From Steromphala cineraria (taxonomy: Eukaryota; Mollusca; Gastropoda; Trochida; Trochidae): a DNA stretch of 64,000 bases. The translations under genes and the position numbers were made by a program. The notes below the pieces were generated by a model. That model was not told the DNA's origin. It did not search any database and worked only from the letters and a program-made list of their open reading frames with translations. Shown piece after piece: positions 32,196 through 44,876 of this stretch; within the stretch, counting starts at the first letter, position 1; each line of letters opens with the position of its first letter. The DNA is taken from positions 27,910,673-27,974,672 of the forward strand of contig OU744732.1 in the NCBI GenBank assembly GCA_916613615.1, in the 5' to 3' direction.

Positions 32196-32899
32196 GACGG
32201 TATTATCGGTGGGATGAAGTTAACAGATATATTCGATATCCTTTGGGGTCATATACGGAAAAAGATGAAACTACTTTTGAAATAATCTGATGACGTCACG
32301 AGTATTAACATTTTACACGCCTTTAGTCACGGGAACTCGAGGAGCGAGAAGAAAGGTAAAATGTTACAATGAAAAGAAATTATTAAGAAATAACAAAACG
32401 GTGATGTTATTTGGTCAAATGTATGACCAAGCTATGTCACAAAACTATCATGCTAGTTGAATGAAACCGACGGAAACATTTTACTAAGTGGTACCAAAGG
32501 AATTTTGGGTCTCATGTTCACATACTTTATTCACCCTTCTTCAGTGTTCATTGCGTGAAGTTTGTTAAGTTGGAATTGGAAAATCAACAGGCTATATTCT
32601 AGTTTTGTGTGTGTTGTTTTAACGCAAGCTGTCATATGCAATCGAGCCAAAGGGAAGCAACTCTTGGATCGTGAGATTGGTGCGCTCTCTTGATAAGAGG
32701 TTGCGAGTTTAAATTATTTATATCATTTCAGTTTGTAACTTTGCAACCGAGCCTCTAAATTTCAAATTAAATATAAAACTTTGACTAAATACTGATTTAA
32801 TACATGAAATACCAACTAGCTGAGTTTTAGAAATCAAAGATGACAGATCAACAGGATAGACCAAGAAGGATGCTGAATATTCAAAGTACGAACATTTCT

Positions 32900-33249
32900 T
32901 TAAAGGGGCAGTAGCACGAATTTAGTGGGAACAAAAGGTGATTTCGGGAAAATGAAAATAAATGGTTCCAATTGAAGGACAATGTATTTAAACTAACTGG
33001 AGCAGTAATAGTTCAAATATATAATGTGAAGTTTAGCCATGCGATTCCTTTTTCTTACAGAAAATGAATAAAAAGTGTTTAAAAAAAAGGGCCGCCAATG
33101 GATTTTATGTGAATCTTCATGCTTTGTCCTCTGACTAAGGCTGATTGAATTGTGTAATGAGATTTATGACACTATCAAAATAATACATTTAGCATTACAT
33201 ACAATTATCAGTGAACATTAAAAAAAAATACGTGCTACTGCCCTTTTAA
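32900..33249 (+). mobile_element. MITE family A, copy 8 (diverged)
   Basis: TIRs TTAAAGGGGCAGTAGCACG and CGTGCTACTGCCCTTTTAA. The interior carries several substitutions (GGGAACAAAAGGTGATTTC). Confidence 0.9.
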
Positions 33250-34630
33250 AGGAAGCATTTTCCCCGACGCCAAGATTGGTTCAAGGCTTTTCAGGTGACC
33301 GCAGACTGCATGTTCAATCAAGATATTTTCTTCTAATATGTTTGCCAATATTATCAGTTAGAAGTACTTTTCTGTATTGCAAATTAAGCAAGATTTATAT
33401 GAAAATATGCCTATGATAATATCTACCATGTGCAAAATCAGTGATTTCGCATCATATAATCGCTAACTTGACGTAACTCCATGCTGTCTAATCTAATGGC
33501 ATTAAATTGATTTTATATGATGTCAGATGCATATCAACATCTGCTAAACGGAAAATGGTTTGATAATACGTCAAGTCAACTTTTAGAGTACAAAAAAAGA
33601 CAAAAAGATGACAACATAATGATAACATGATATGAGTATAATAGATGCATATGGATACAGTGCATAATAATCATATAAAATATGTTCACCATGTCATACG
33701 ATAAGTGTACATGCACTTCTCCGAGGTAATTTCACTACTTAGCGATAAAGGTATTGACCTTTATGTGAATTGGTATTTCGTCATCAACTCATGTGTCTTT
33801 CCATGGTCATTATTCATTAATTATATTAAAGTAGATCCAAGAACTAATATCATGAATTTCTTAAGAATATGCAGTACACCTCCCTTTCTCAGCATATAGA
33901 AGTTAAATAAACTTGGCAAACTGCCTTCAACAATCTTTACAAGAGGTACATATCAATTGCAAACTACACTTATACATTCAGTCAAAAGACCTCTCGAGAG
34001 AACATAACACGATCCCTGTCTGTCCCTTAGTTTATAAATGTAGGGAATCTTAATACTTAAGTGACTGTTATTTAAATTGAATAATTTTATATTTAACATT
34101 AGGATATTTAAGCTTAATTGATTGAACTACAGATTCCATGGGAAAGATGCAACAACTACTGACCTAGTTTGAAGAGTGATACATGTAAGGAAGTGTTTTT
34201 CATGTCAGTCATTTTGAGTTAACTATACATGCTCATTCACATATAACGAATGCGAAGACTTGTTAACCATCTTCAAATGCTAATTTAAAGGGAAATAAGA
34301 GATAACGATGCTCAAAACACTGGTAGAAATCTAGCATCACACAGCATATGCAAGCTGCACGTGATTCAACAACATACCACAAACCAAGGTTTTCTGTCTT
34401 CTTTCTATATGTTTCCAAGCCGATATTTTGACCCCCTGCATGGTTTGTTACACTGTTCATATATTCTTATGTAATATCATCATTTTTGGATTGTTAAAAA
34501 AAAATTGGTTACCAAATGAAGTCTCCTCTTTCCCTTTCATGTCACGTTTAGTAAACACGAATTGATAATTCATATATTTACATCATTAAAAGTTTGCCAG
34601 TGACACATTGTTACTAGCGTGTATATGTCG
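33250..34630. other. Intergenic, nothing recognised
   Basis: AT-rich; no exon, RNA gene or repeat identified. Confidence 0.5.
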
Positions 34631-34739
34631 TGCCCAATTCTCGGAATTGCCCATTTCCTGGGTTTGGGCAACCACCCCTGCCCAATTCCCGGGAATGGGC
34701 AAATCAGATTTCAATTTGCCCAATCCCAGGGAATGAGCA
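34631..34739. repeat. Cluster of four palindromic TGCCCAATTCC-type units
   Basis: Four ~23 bp dyads of the form TGCCCAATTCC-C-GGAATGGGCA at 34631-34653, 34648-34670, 34679-34701 and 34716-34739. The first two overlap by one arm. The third is a near-perfect palindrome. Confidence 0.8.
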
Positions 34740-35436
34740 AGGATTAAGATATAAACCAAATGAGAGCCAACAGTTATTACACTTGATTAATGTTTATTCT
34801 GTACAAACAGTTCTTGATACAATGTAACACAGGGTAATCAGGCAGTTAACATGCAACACTATATCATTAAAATTGAACTTAATCTTTATTTATCTATTAA
34901 AAACTTCAAACAAAATGTAAATACTCATTATTATCAATATTAAACTTATTTTAACATTAATAATTTAAAAAATCCAAATTTAAGAAATGAACTTTAAAGT
35001 AAGATCATTAACAGCAAATCATTATTAAGACTGAAATTTGTATTAGGTAAACAATCTAAAATATCCAAAACCAAAACAAATGTACTTAAATACATTATTA
35101 CATACGCTTAATTGACCATGTGTTGTTGCGATAGTGTGTTGCTTGTCATTCTCTGTGATAAGTTTGTGCAAAATGAAAGACTGTCAAAACAGTTCAACAT
35201 TCTCATGCATAAATAATTGGTGCATCATACGTTTAGTATTACCATCACTGCATATGATATACGTTCTAAGCATTTTAGGCCCTGTACTCATATGTATGAT
35301 TTTATAGTTATCTGGATAGATTGAGAGTCCCTTCATTCTGTTTTGTTAAAAGACTTTTTGTACATAGTTGTTTTTGTTATTAACTCTTGTTGTTGTATAA
35401 AGTAGCTCTATGGATTGTGTCCATACTACACTAAAT

Positions 35437-36150
35437 TTAATCTTTGAAATATTTTCAAAATGATAACTGTACCTTCATTTATATCATTTTATTTTTTACC
35501 GTTGCATTTTAGAAATGACGTTTCCTTTAACTGAATTTTAGACTGAATTTAACCTATGAAATATTTTCAAAAATATAACTATACCTTCATTTATATCATT
35601 TTATTTTTACCGTTGCCTATTAGAAATGACGTTTCCTTTAACTGAATTTTAGACTGAAATGAATCTATGAAATATTTTCAAAATGATAACTGTACCTTTA
35701 TTTATATCATTTTATTTTTTACCGTTGTATTTTAGAAATGACGTTTACTTTAACGGAATTTTAGACTGAATCTAACCTATGAAATATTTTCAAAATGATA
35801 ACTCTACCTTCATTCACATCAAATTTTTTTTTACCGTTGCCTATTAGAAATGACGTTAAATTAACCGTTTTGTGCCTTCATTTATATCATTCTATATTTT
35901 ACCGTTGCATTTTAGAAATGACTTTAGCTTTAACGAACTTTTAGACTGAATTTAACCTATGAAATATTTTCAAAATGATAACTGTACCTTCATTCATATC
36001 ATTTTATTTGCCTTTTAGAAATGACGTTTACTTTAACGGAATTTTAGACTGAATTTAACCTATGAAATATTTTCAAAATGACAACTGTACCTTCATTCAT
36101 ATAATTTTGTTTTCCTTTTAGAAATGACGTTTACTAAAACCGTTTGGTGA
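35437..36150. repeat. ~112 bp satellite-like tandem array, about 6 units
   Basis: GAAATATTTTCAAAATGATA begins units at 35446, 35558, 35669, 35781, 35961 and 36064. Each unit also has TACCTTCATT.ATATCATTTT, TACCGTTGC and AGAAATGACGTTT. Periods are 112, 111, 112, 180 and 103; the 180 bp step contains an extra partial unit. GAATTTTAGACTGAA closes each unit. Confidence 0.9.
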
Positions 36151-36804
36151 TATACAACTATAAGAGCCTTCTCAAAGTCTAACCAAAACAGATATGACCC
36201 AGATTTTTGGGTTGTCTAAATATATCGGGCGGTAGATTAGAAGAGCGTGTGGCGGACTAGTGTGCCAGTACATATTCCGGTCTCAACTCGAACAGGGCTG
36301 TCTCAACTTACACAGGTGAGCATTCTCCTTACCATCTATACTTAACTAATTATGGTAGGGAAACACTGTATGTGATAGTGTGTGTATACGATGATGCTAC
36401 TCCACTTTAACGTTCGTGTATTGGATATAAAGTCTTTGTTTATATTGCATTATCGATTTCGAAATGGAAGTTATGAAAAAAGTTTGTTTTCAATCATCTA
36501 CCAGAATATTTTAAACAATTCTATAAAGGCTTTGCTGCTTAAAGATAAGGGTTTGCCGTTCGCACATCTATACTCAAATTGTTTCTATTTTATAGCCTAC
36601 CGATGTCATATATTAAGCTTCTCGGTTCACAAGTTATAAAACTGGAATTGTCTTAATATGATAACTTTTCTAATTGAAAAATATGATATCTACGAAGCCA
36701 TCGTATTACCGAATCTTCGTATGGCAACAAATATCAACAATTGTATTAAATTTGTTCCAAACATTTTTTATCTACATTTCATCGTATGAACAAGCTCACC
36801 TTGG
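36151..36804. other. Intergenic, possible unassigned exon edge
   Basis: A short GC-richer patch (36225-36316) ends in CACAG/GTGAGC, a good donor. No coding identity; could be a UTR exon or chance. Confidence 0.3.
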
Positions 36805-37023
<219 letters not shown>

Positions 37024-37447
37024 CTTTATTTCCTCCAATGATTTGAAGATTGTTACATTGTTATATTAATAGGATAATATCAAAACATCAAATAATTCAA
37101 AGACAATATTATAAAACGTAGGATGAATGGACAAGACAATTTACAGTATCTACAATAAAACAGTGCACAAATTCAATTTGTATAAACATTTGTAAGATAC
37201 GATCTGAAATACAGTTCAATACAATTTTCTTTTTTACACAACTGAAAGCAAAATCCAATCGAATTAATTAAATGAAACAACCCTGTTAAATGCAATCTTA
37301 ACTTGCAAAACCTTATAGTTACTTCCATTACTGCATTTGTTTATTGACATAACACATTGCCTTAATGATATTTTGAACGCCACCGCTTTGTAACAACGAC
37401 AACTGTGCGTGACTTCGCTATGTTAGATAATGCAAATACATGGTGAA

Positions 37448-37675
37448 CTATTTAATACATCCGTGTTCGTTGTTCACAACACAACAGGATATTTGTCTGT
37501 AGTCCGTGTATGAAATATTGTTGTGAAATCGTACTCTAGTGTCAGGTTTATGTGATAACAACACATCTGGGAAGTATATCCTAGTTGATTGATAACCTAT
37601 CTTATGGAAATATGACAACAATGTACTGCTAAATAATTTCGTCCCTCGAATAACCTTCCCAGCGACAGACTCCAT
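37448..37675 (-). CDS. Hypothetical 75-residue ORF
   Basis: The minus-strand ATG at 37675 has a good context (AAACATGG). The frame reads MESVAGKVIRGTKLFSSTLL..HKIGYQSTRIYFPDVLL and ends in TAG. It is non-repetitive with a reasonable residue mix, unlike most short frames here. No family is recognised. A donor-like AGAGTACGA inside could make it a first exon. Chance is a real possibility. Confidence 0.2.
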   Translation of the reverse strand: MESVAGKVIRGTKLFSSTLLSYFHKIGYQSTRIYFPDVLLSHKPDTRVRFHNNISYTDYRQISCCVVNNEHGCIK

Positions 37676-38277
37676 GTTTAACTCGTCAAGGGAAATCGCT
37701 CGGTTATCTTAAACCGGCAAATACATAATCAGATTAACGAGTAAATCAATTATTAAAATTAATGTGCCTGTATTATATTTAAATGAATAAACTAAGGCGT
37801 ATATTATAAGCTTAAGTTCCCTTTTGGAAATATAGATATGGTATTCATGACTTGATGCACGTACTAAAGATTTTGTGTTGCATCGATCATATATGAAATA
37901 TGAGTAATTAAATTTTGAGTCTATGTTGTTGTCATAAATAAACCTAAACGTGCAAACATGATACACGTATGCGCAATACAGTGTTTATAATTGACATGTA
38001 TATTCCTACGTGATATAATTGAAATCGCACACTCTCTCGTTGGAATATAAATTACTGCGTACGTGTACTTTCTGTTTCATGTCATTGTGAGCATCTCACA
38101 TCCGTAATTGTCGCATGTAAATTGATCTTATCGTCCTTCGTATTGATTACCACTTAAACCTTAGTTTCACGTCAATCTGAAGCACGCATGTCCGGCTAAC
38201 TGCACGTACGCGGTATAGTTGAATGATTGCAGTTTGTTATCAAGAATGAATGCATTGTGATGTAAGTAGACATTAAT

Positions 38278-38385
38278 TGTGATATCAAGTATGCGTCCCT
38301 TGGTACACCATGTATGCACACGTTGTGATATCAAGTATGCGCCCCTTGGTACAACATGTATGACCACGTTGTGATATCAAGTATG
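38278..38385. repeat. 45-46 bp tandem repeat, about 2.4 units
   Basis: TGTGATATCAAGTATGCG.C CCTTGGTACA.CATGTATG repeats at 38279, 38324 and 38370. Confidence 0.88.
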
Positions 38386-40326
38386 ATTTGTGACATTATT
38401 TTTAGCATAATGCATTATTTAATGAACATTTTAAACATTTTCTGTAATTTTACATTATCCGGGGTCCAGGGATAAAAAGGGAATAATTGGTATGTTATTA
38501 TGCCTTATGTACAAAGGAAAAACGTAAACGATTAAAATAATTATTTGGTAGTACACAATGGCATATAGATTATGGCTATGATTGACGCCGGTTGGCAGCA
38601 ACTTTGAGACGGCTTAGCCAAAGTGTGACAGCTACCAAAGAAGTTTCAACAATGGAATTTGGACTTGTTCCAGTTTCACCGTGGTGCTTGATTGTGTCAC
38701 GTAGACATGAGCTGTAGTCGTGTTATAACTGTATGTTCTGACAAGACCTTGGTATAGTGCATTGAGGATTAGCTAAAGAATTATTGTGTAAGGGGTTTAG
38801 GTGAAATACTTGTATATATGGATTAACGTTAAAACATATCCGTTGAGGTCACGCCTTTGGGGTCACTAGGAACCCTTTAGTTTATTTAGGTCTCGGACAA
38901 ATGAATTTTTGGTATATTCGGTACAACATTTGAGAATGTGTATACATAGTTATATTTCGGTGGAATATCTAGGGTTCTGCAAGGCATACGCACATGTTAA
39001 CAATATTTTTATTTGAATTGTCGGAAGGTGATGGTGTCATTATTGTCCTAAGTTGGAAGTTCAAGGCTGCAATTTCATACCTTTATCTAAGATTTGGGTT
39101 GTATTTAGTTGTACAACTTATATTTAAATTGGAGTGACTGGAAACATATCTGTTCATTCCAGAATAAATAAAATAAAATAGGTCTGAATATAATTAGATA
39201 TAAAGAGTTTACATATGGATAAGATTTTTAAATAGCAAGCACTAAGTGGGCTGTTGTAAGGAAGTTTGTTCCCTGTGATATTTACTGACTTTTCACAATC
39301 AATTAATCCTGAAGGAAATTATCAAACGACATGCACGTAATAAATACCTTCAGGCCAAGGAAGTGTAAATATGACATAAAACACAAACAGTTCTGATTAA
39401 CAGTTTTGACATTGAAAGAGAATATAGATTTCAAGAAGGCTTATATTGTTAAAATCGAATTAAACCCTATTTCCCATGTTAAAATACATATTTCAAGGGG
39501 GTTTTCAAGGACAGGCTAATCTTTAGTGTAAGTAAATGTGTGAATTAAAGACGAAGGTTACAGAAACACAGAATATAAAGTAGGAGAATGGGAGTTAAGC
39601 CTAAGATTTCCCTTTCAGAAATTGTTAACCGATGAACTTGCTATTCAGTGACTGTTCATATAATAATTTATTAAATGTATCATAATGGGCTTAAACAAAT
39701 AAAAGAATCCTTATGTTGTGAATAAGTTTCTTAAAAGATTTTTTTCAGCAATACATTTATCGCAATAATTAATAATAATGGATTGCTGCTCGATTAGTAA
39801 AATTTAAAATTTGTTAAGCTTCTACATACAAGATCTACATACATATCTACATGCAAGATATTTGTAATAAGTTCTAGTTATTAAATATGCTGTGATTTAT
39901 TCGACCCCCAAAATGCAAATTTGCAATATTGTAATCTTTCTGCTCTCTAGATTAAAATAATTTGTGTTAATAGTCATCATTGCGTCTACAAATCGTTCAT
40001 AGTTTAAGATTAAAATCATTTTGGGTTCATGTGATGTTTTATTCAATTTTGAAGACAACGATTGGAGAACTTACGTCCAAAGATATGTTCATTGTTGTAT
40101 AGCATTGTCTATGCCCTGAGAATGTTATAGATCGACTCATGTATATCAACGGTAGATATCGCACTAAGATTGTCATTGTCACGAACATCATGCATTGTCT
40201 TCTGCTTACCGATTGATCACGCTCTAGATATTGCTTTGTCATGTAAAACAGCATACATAATATACAGATACTGTTTCCACCGAACCGACTTGGGGTATCA
40301 AATATAGCAGCGTACATTGACGTTAA

Positions 40327-40351
40327 AACTACTACTACTACTACTACTACA

Positions 40352-40427
<76 letters not shown>

Positions 40428-40438
40428 AAACTACTACA

Positions 40439-40487
<49 letters not shown>

Positions 40488-40586
40488 TTCATCTAAGTAA
40501 ACGTACCACCACTATTATTACTACTTCTACCACTACTACTACTAAAACCACGACTACTACATTAATTACTACTACTACTTCTACTG
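40327..40586. repeat. (CTA)n microsatellite with imperfect tail
   Basis: CTA trinucleotides run to about 40486 with a few AAACTACTACAA interruptions, then a degenerate tail of CTA with ACC/TTC/AAA variants to 40586. It lies 270 bp 5' of the CRE pair and candidate promoter. Confidence 0.95.
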
Positions 40587-40853
40587 AATAAACATGGCAT
40601 ATATAAATGTTCAAATGGATACTCCTCCAACTATTAAACATTTCATAACAGTTGTCAATTTAGGAGATAAACCTACTGTGTTTTTTAATTTTCGTGGTCT
40701 AACGTAGATTCGATACCTGTTGATGTCATTCGGAGCCGAACGCGTCATCTACCATGACGAGTTTTTTTAGCGTTTTAAATGTCATTTCTTTTCTACCGCG
40801 TAACGTCAGTTGTGCTTCGGTCAACACTGTGATGTCACAATGTCTTGCGCTTA

Positions 40854-40874
40854 TGACGTCAAAGGTTGACGTCA
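40854..40874. promoter_or_regulatory. Two CRE-like palindromes upstream of a TATA box
   Basis: TGACGTCA occurs at 40854-40861 and 40867-40874 in a locally CpG-richer patch (about 40720-41160). This octamer is the consensus for CREB/ATF bZIP factors. The pair lies about 130 bp 5' of TATAAAAG at 41002. The same octamer also occurs inside repeats in this window, so a repeat origin is possible. Confidence 0.4.
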
Positions 40875-41001
40875 CTGTTGACATCACTGAACCAAAACCG
40901 GTTGCGGTAGCTCTATGATCTACATTCAGCCTTTCGCTTGAAAATACACTTTTGCCTGGACATACACCTGCGTGATATCGATGCGAATCAAACTCTATTT
41001 C

Positions 41002-41009
41002 TATAAAAG
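41002..41009 (+). promoter_or_regulatory. Candidate TATA box, possible profilin promoter
   Basis: TATAAAAG lies in a CpG-rich island and is followed about 46 bp later by TCAGTC (41048-41053), an initiator-like string, though the ideal spacing of about 30 bp points to 41030-41036. The next + strand coding exon is the profilin exon at 44684, which needs an upstream exon. Candidate donors are gtgact at 41076 and gtgaat at 41141; neither is decisive. Assignment to the profilin gene is inference. Confidence 0.35.
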
Positions 41010-41149
41010 TATGGGTAGTACAACGATGAAAGATTTTTAGTTAGTATTCAGTCGAAGCAACTTCCGAAACGTACGGTGACTGTATTCGTGTCGACTCGTG
41101 TCCTGAAGTTCGTTACTATTGCAATTTGTATCAAACCGCGGTGAATCGC

Positions 41150-44100
41150 CCGTCATAAAAATCGTGTTCGAACGTAGGTTCGACCATAGAAATAAACCAA
41201 TGAAATTCGAGGATTTTGAAATGTCATGGTAGAATTCTGATTTTGTACTTAATCAATATATTTCTAAAATGTATGTACTATATAAGGATACCATTAGTAT
41301 ATGTACAGTACTGTTTACGTGCAACAAATAAGGCCTTTTGAGATTAAATAAGAGGTGACAGGTACAGTTGTAAGAGTTTATTGTGATATGTTCTTCGGTT
41401 TGAATGTGATACAAAAATAGGTACACGTAATGTTGATATACATTGTGCATTTATGTGGTTAAGTTTACACCTGGACCTATTATCAACTCTCAGACGTAAA
41501 CAGAAGGGCTTCTTTGTAATATTGTTAAGCAGCAGACGCAACGTTTATAGTTATCACTATCATTATGAGTGGCTGTAGGTTATAGATATTTTTGCATTAC
41601 CAATTCATCAAAATGCATTTCAACCAACATCAGCAGGGCGTCACATATGTGTGTTTATGCATGACTGACGCCGATACTTGTCAATGTTCATCGTACCTTT
41701 ATTATTGATGTACATATGCATCGTTATCTTTATGCGTTAGTTGACCTAACCTTGTGAAAAAATGGAAAGACAGTGCCAAATCAGTTTCACACCATTAATG
41801 AAGAGTATCTGCATTTTTGGCGTTAAAATGATAATAATTATTGAATTTAAATGTAATATGATTATATGATGATTTGAAGGGATTTATGTTAATGTTTACT
41901 TTCAATACATATTAACGTACTGTTTTATGGTAATGTTTTAAAATAAATCAGATCGCAATTGTTTCACCACGTCAACCGCCATTTGTAAATGAAGGAAAAG
42001 ATGGTATGATGATATGCCTTGGTTGTGTACCTGTTTCAATTCATGGTACGTTCACACATATCTTGCATTAGGACGTTTATAAAATGAAAGGTTCAGGAAG
42101 ATGATTTTATAAACCGGTGATAAAATACAATATCATTGTTTGACTATATCAACATCTGCATATTTATTAAATAATTTCAACATTTAAGTCATACATAGAC
42201 TTTCCCTTTAAGGAAAACCTAGATTAACTGATAAAAGAGTTCATGGTTAATTTTATTATCTTAATTTTTCATATGAAATAAGATAAAACAAAAGGGGCCC
42301 TCAACAATTTCTAGACTTGCCAAAATTTTCTAGACTTAAGAAAGCTCCAATGAAAATCATTTATAACATCCCTCCAAAGATATTATTTATGAATTTAAAT
42401 AAATAAGCTAACAATGGGATTAAATGGCCACTGAAGATTTACATTTATATTTATTGTCACTGGACAGTGTGAAAATGATAACGCATTTAGCTTTATCTTT
42501 TTGTTTAAGGGTCTGGGTAACTGACTAAGGAAAACTATGTAATAATCTTCACCATTTCATACAACGCCCACGTTGATAGGTATTGGACAGGAAAATGTGA
42601 AATTACACTTTTTGAAAATTCATGTTAGATAAGATTTTGATGATTATAATATTTACAATTGGATATATGTAAACAATTTTGTAAGTGGCAGTGCTCTATC
42701 TATGTACCGATACATGTACTTTACTACATTGATTATTCTTCTATGAATATTTATATCTACAGCGCAGTGTGTTGTGACCGTTTAGTTAATACTAAAAGCT
42801 CAATGTCAAGTGATCGCGTCACGCAAGAGTTAAAAATATACGGTATGTATAGCATATCGTAACTGACTTTCACTTTTACCCAGCCGTGCAAGCCCCTTAT
42901 ACATTAAACTGTCAATCCTGGATAAGGTGCCCTTTCACAAGGTCGTCTATTGAATGCAGGTAACCTATCATCAAACGAATTACTTTATATTGAATTCTGT
43001 GTGGGAATTTGTATTCGATAATATTACATTTTTAAATATACAATTTCTTACAAATTCTTATCATTATATGGTGTACACTTGGATTTTTCTGTTTCCATTC
43101 ATTGCTACAAGCATTGTAAATCATGTCATATTTTCATTTTAACATATGACTTGGTAAAATGTAAACTTTTTGATTACCCTATATTAGTCAGGTATGTGAA
43201 TATATGTTGCTACGGGCTATGTATAGCTTTCTTTCATTTTTTCTGATGACATTACGTGTCGAGATATTATACGACATACACTGTGCATCATACTTATTCA
43301 TAACCACCTTGTTTCACCTATCACTTCAACGATATGTTTATATCAATTATCAAATACATATCAAGACATTTTGATGTATACAAATAGGTTTCTAACATGT
43401 ATGCAATACCGTTCTACGATCAGATCATATCAATTAATGATGTTGATAATTATTGGAAGATTCTTGTGTGAACATTTTGTAATCATTTGCGGTAGAGTAA
43501 TAGATTCGCGTTGCTTAACTGCACTCTGTAAATTTGTCTGAGGAAACGTTTGGTAACATTTCGTATTGTAACCCTTTTCCCGAAAAAAAACTTGTTTGTT
43601 CCTAATGTTTTTTAAAGTATGCAGTACAATACTCACAGAAAAAAATACATTCTTTTGTCTCCAGAACGCCGCTAATGGCTGAAATATTTTTTTATCACTT
43701 TATTCGTAGGGTACCATACATTGTATTGTAGCAGATATGATCTACATGTATATAAACATTTTCAAAGTATCATAATTGGTTTGCATTGTATACATTTTTA
43801 TCAATCTATAGCAATAGAAATGATTCACAGTTGTCACAATTGGTTTACACGGTATACACTTTCATATAGTGGAGCAATAGGCAGTAATTTATATAATAAA
43901 CTGTGGAATGAAGACCAAAACGACAATATTTTTTTGTACCTGCATTCGGTATAGAGTATCTGTTTATTTTTCTTGTAGAACTGATTTCAGGGCTGAAATA
44001 TTGCCCAAGCGGCGTAAAACAATGACTCACTTGTTATGTCTCCAGAGAAAGAGGATTTTGTATTCGATTTTCAATAATGTGTTAACGAGTTCATAGATAT

Positions 44101-44362
44101 AACAATAACCAATGCAAGTGCCACGGATATCTTTCGCGAGAGGCATATGCATGCATTGTCCTTATTGAAAGGAAAAGATGATGTGACGTCATGCCATTCT
44201 AAAAAATGTTATTTATAAGGTTTTTGACAAAAGATAATAACGATCTGATCACCATAGAAGGTGTTAAAAGCATAAAGGGTGTTATTATTACTTGCCCATG
44301 TTATGCACAAAGCGTAAAGGGGCCCAAGTTACCAAAAAATACTATGTCAATTGACAGATATT
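41150..44362. other. Presumed first intron of profilin-like gene
   Basis: Assigned only if the 41.0 kb promoter belongs to the profilin gene. Holds a SINE-like tail at 43985 and TGACGTCA at 44184-44191. Confidence 0.35.
43985..44030 (+). mobile_element. SINE-like tail (GCTGAAATATTGCC type)
   Basis: GGGCTGAAATATTGCCCAAG CGGCGTAAAACAATGACTCA resembles the common molluscan SINE tail 'GGCTGAAATATTGCCGA.G.GGCGTTAAACAATAATCA'. Fragment only. A weaker relative (GGGTGGCAAACAATAACTCA) is at 51694-51713. Confidence 0.5.
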
Positions 44363-44672
44363 AACCGTTTCCTAAATTCATCTCCTGTCATTCATCACTC
44401 CTTTGATAATAATGATAATGTTATATTTATCAATAATCACACGTTATGTTAGTAAATTACCATTTTTGTCTTGATTAAACATATTATTCACTGACCAGAA
44501 ATAAAAAGTTTCTTACTTATACTAACCGTTTCCTAAATTCATCTCCTGTCATCTATCACTCCTTGTCATATCATGTTTAACAATAATCACACGTTATGTT
44601 AGTATATTACCATTTTTATCTTGATTAAACATATTATTCACTGACCAGAAATAAAAAGTTTCTGACTTATTT
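44363..44672. repeat. Tandem duplication of ~150-160 bp before profilin exon 1 acceptor
   Basis: AACCGTTTCCTAAATTCATC begins at about 44363 and again at 44524. Both copies continue with CTCCTGTCAT..ATCACTCCT, CAATAATCACACGTTATGTT, TCTTGATTAAACATATTATT and ACCAGAAATAAAAAGTTTCT. The second copy runs into the pyrimidine tract and acceptor of profilin exon 1; the first lacks the acceptor. Confidence 0.92.
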
Positions 44673-44683
44673 TTTCGTTTCAG

Positions 44684-44876
44684 AAAGGTGGGTACAATAA
44701 TGTATGGTTTTGGTTTAAGCCCAAGCCAGTCTAACTCTAACCAATGGAAGAAATGGTTGAACATGATCACACGAGGTGGAGCAATCATGGACCTGAAGAA
44801 AGCAGCGATTATTCCTCACAACGGGTCAAAGGTTATACATAGCAAGGGATTCGACCTAACAAAGGAGGAGATAGCG
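44684..44876 (+). CDS. Profilin-like exon 1 (N-terminal half)
   Basis: The acceptor is a strong tract, ttattttttcgtttcag, ending at 44683; the donor gtaaat begins at 44877. In frame it reads KVGTIMYGFGLSPSQS, then NQWKKWLNMITRGG, then AAIIPHNGSKVIHSKGFDLT. The ATG at 44700 is the first Met in frame and gives a protein of normal profilin length. Because the exon starts with a splice acceptor, the first exon is either 5' UTR only or adds more N-terminal residues. A 150-160 bp intronic duplication lies immediately upstream. Confidence 0.72.

Noticed and set aside
40298..40492. Poly-Ser frame on the minus strand
   Set aside because: Translation of the (CTA)n tract only.
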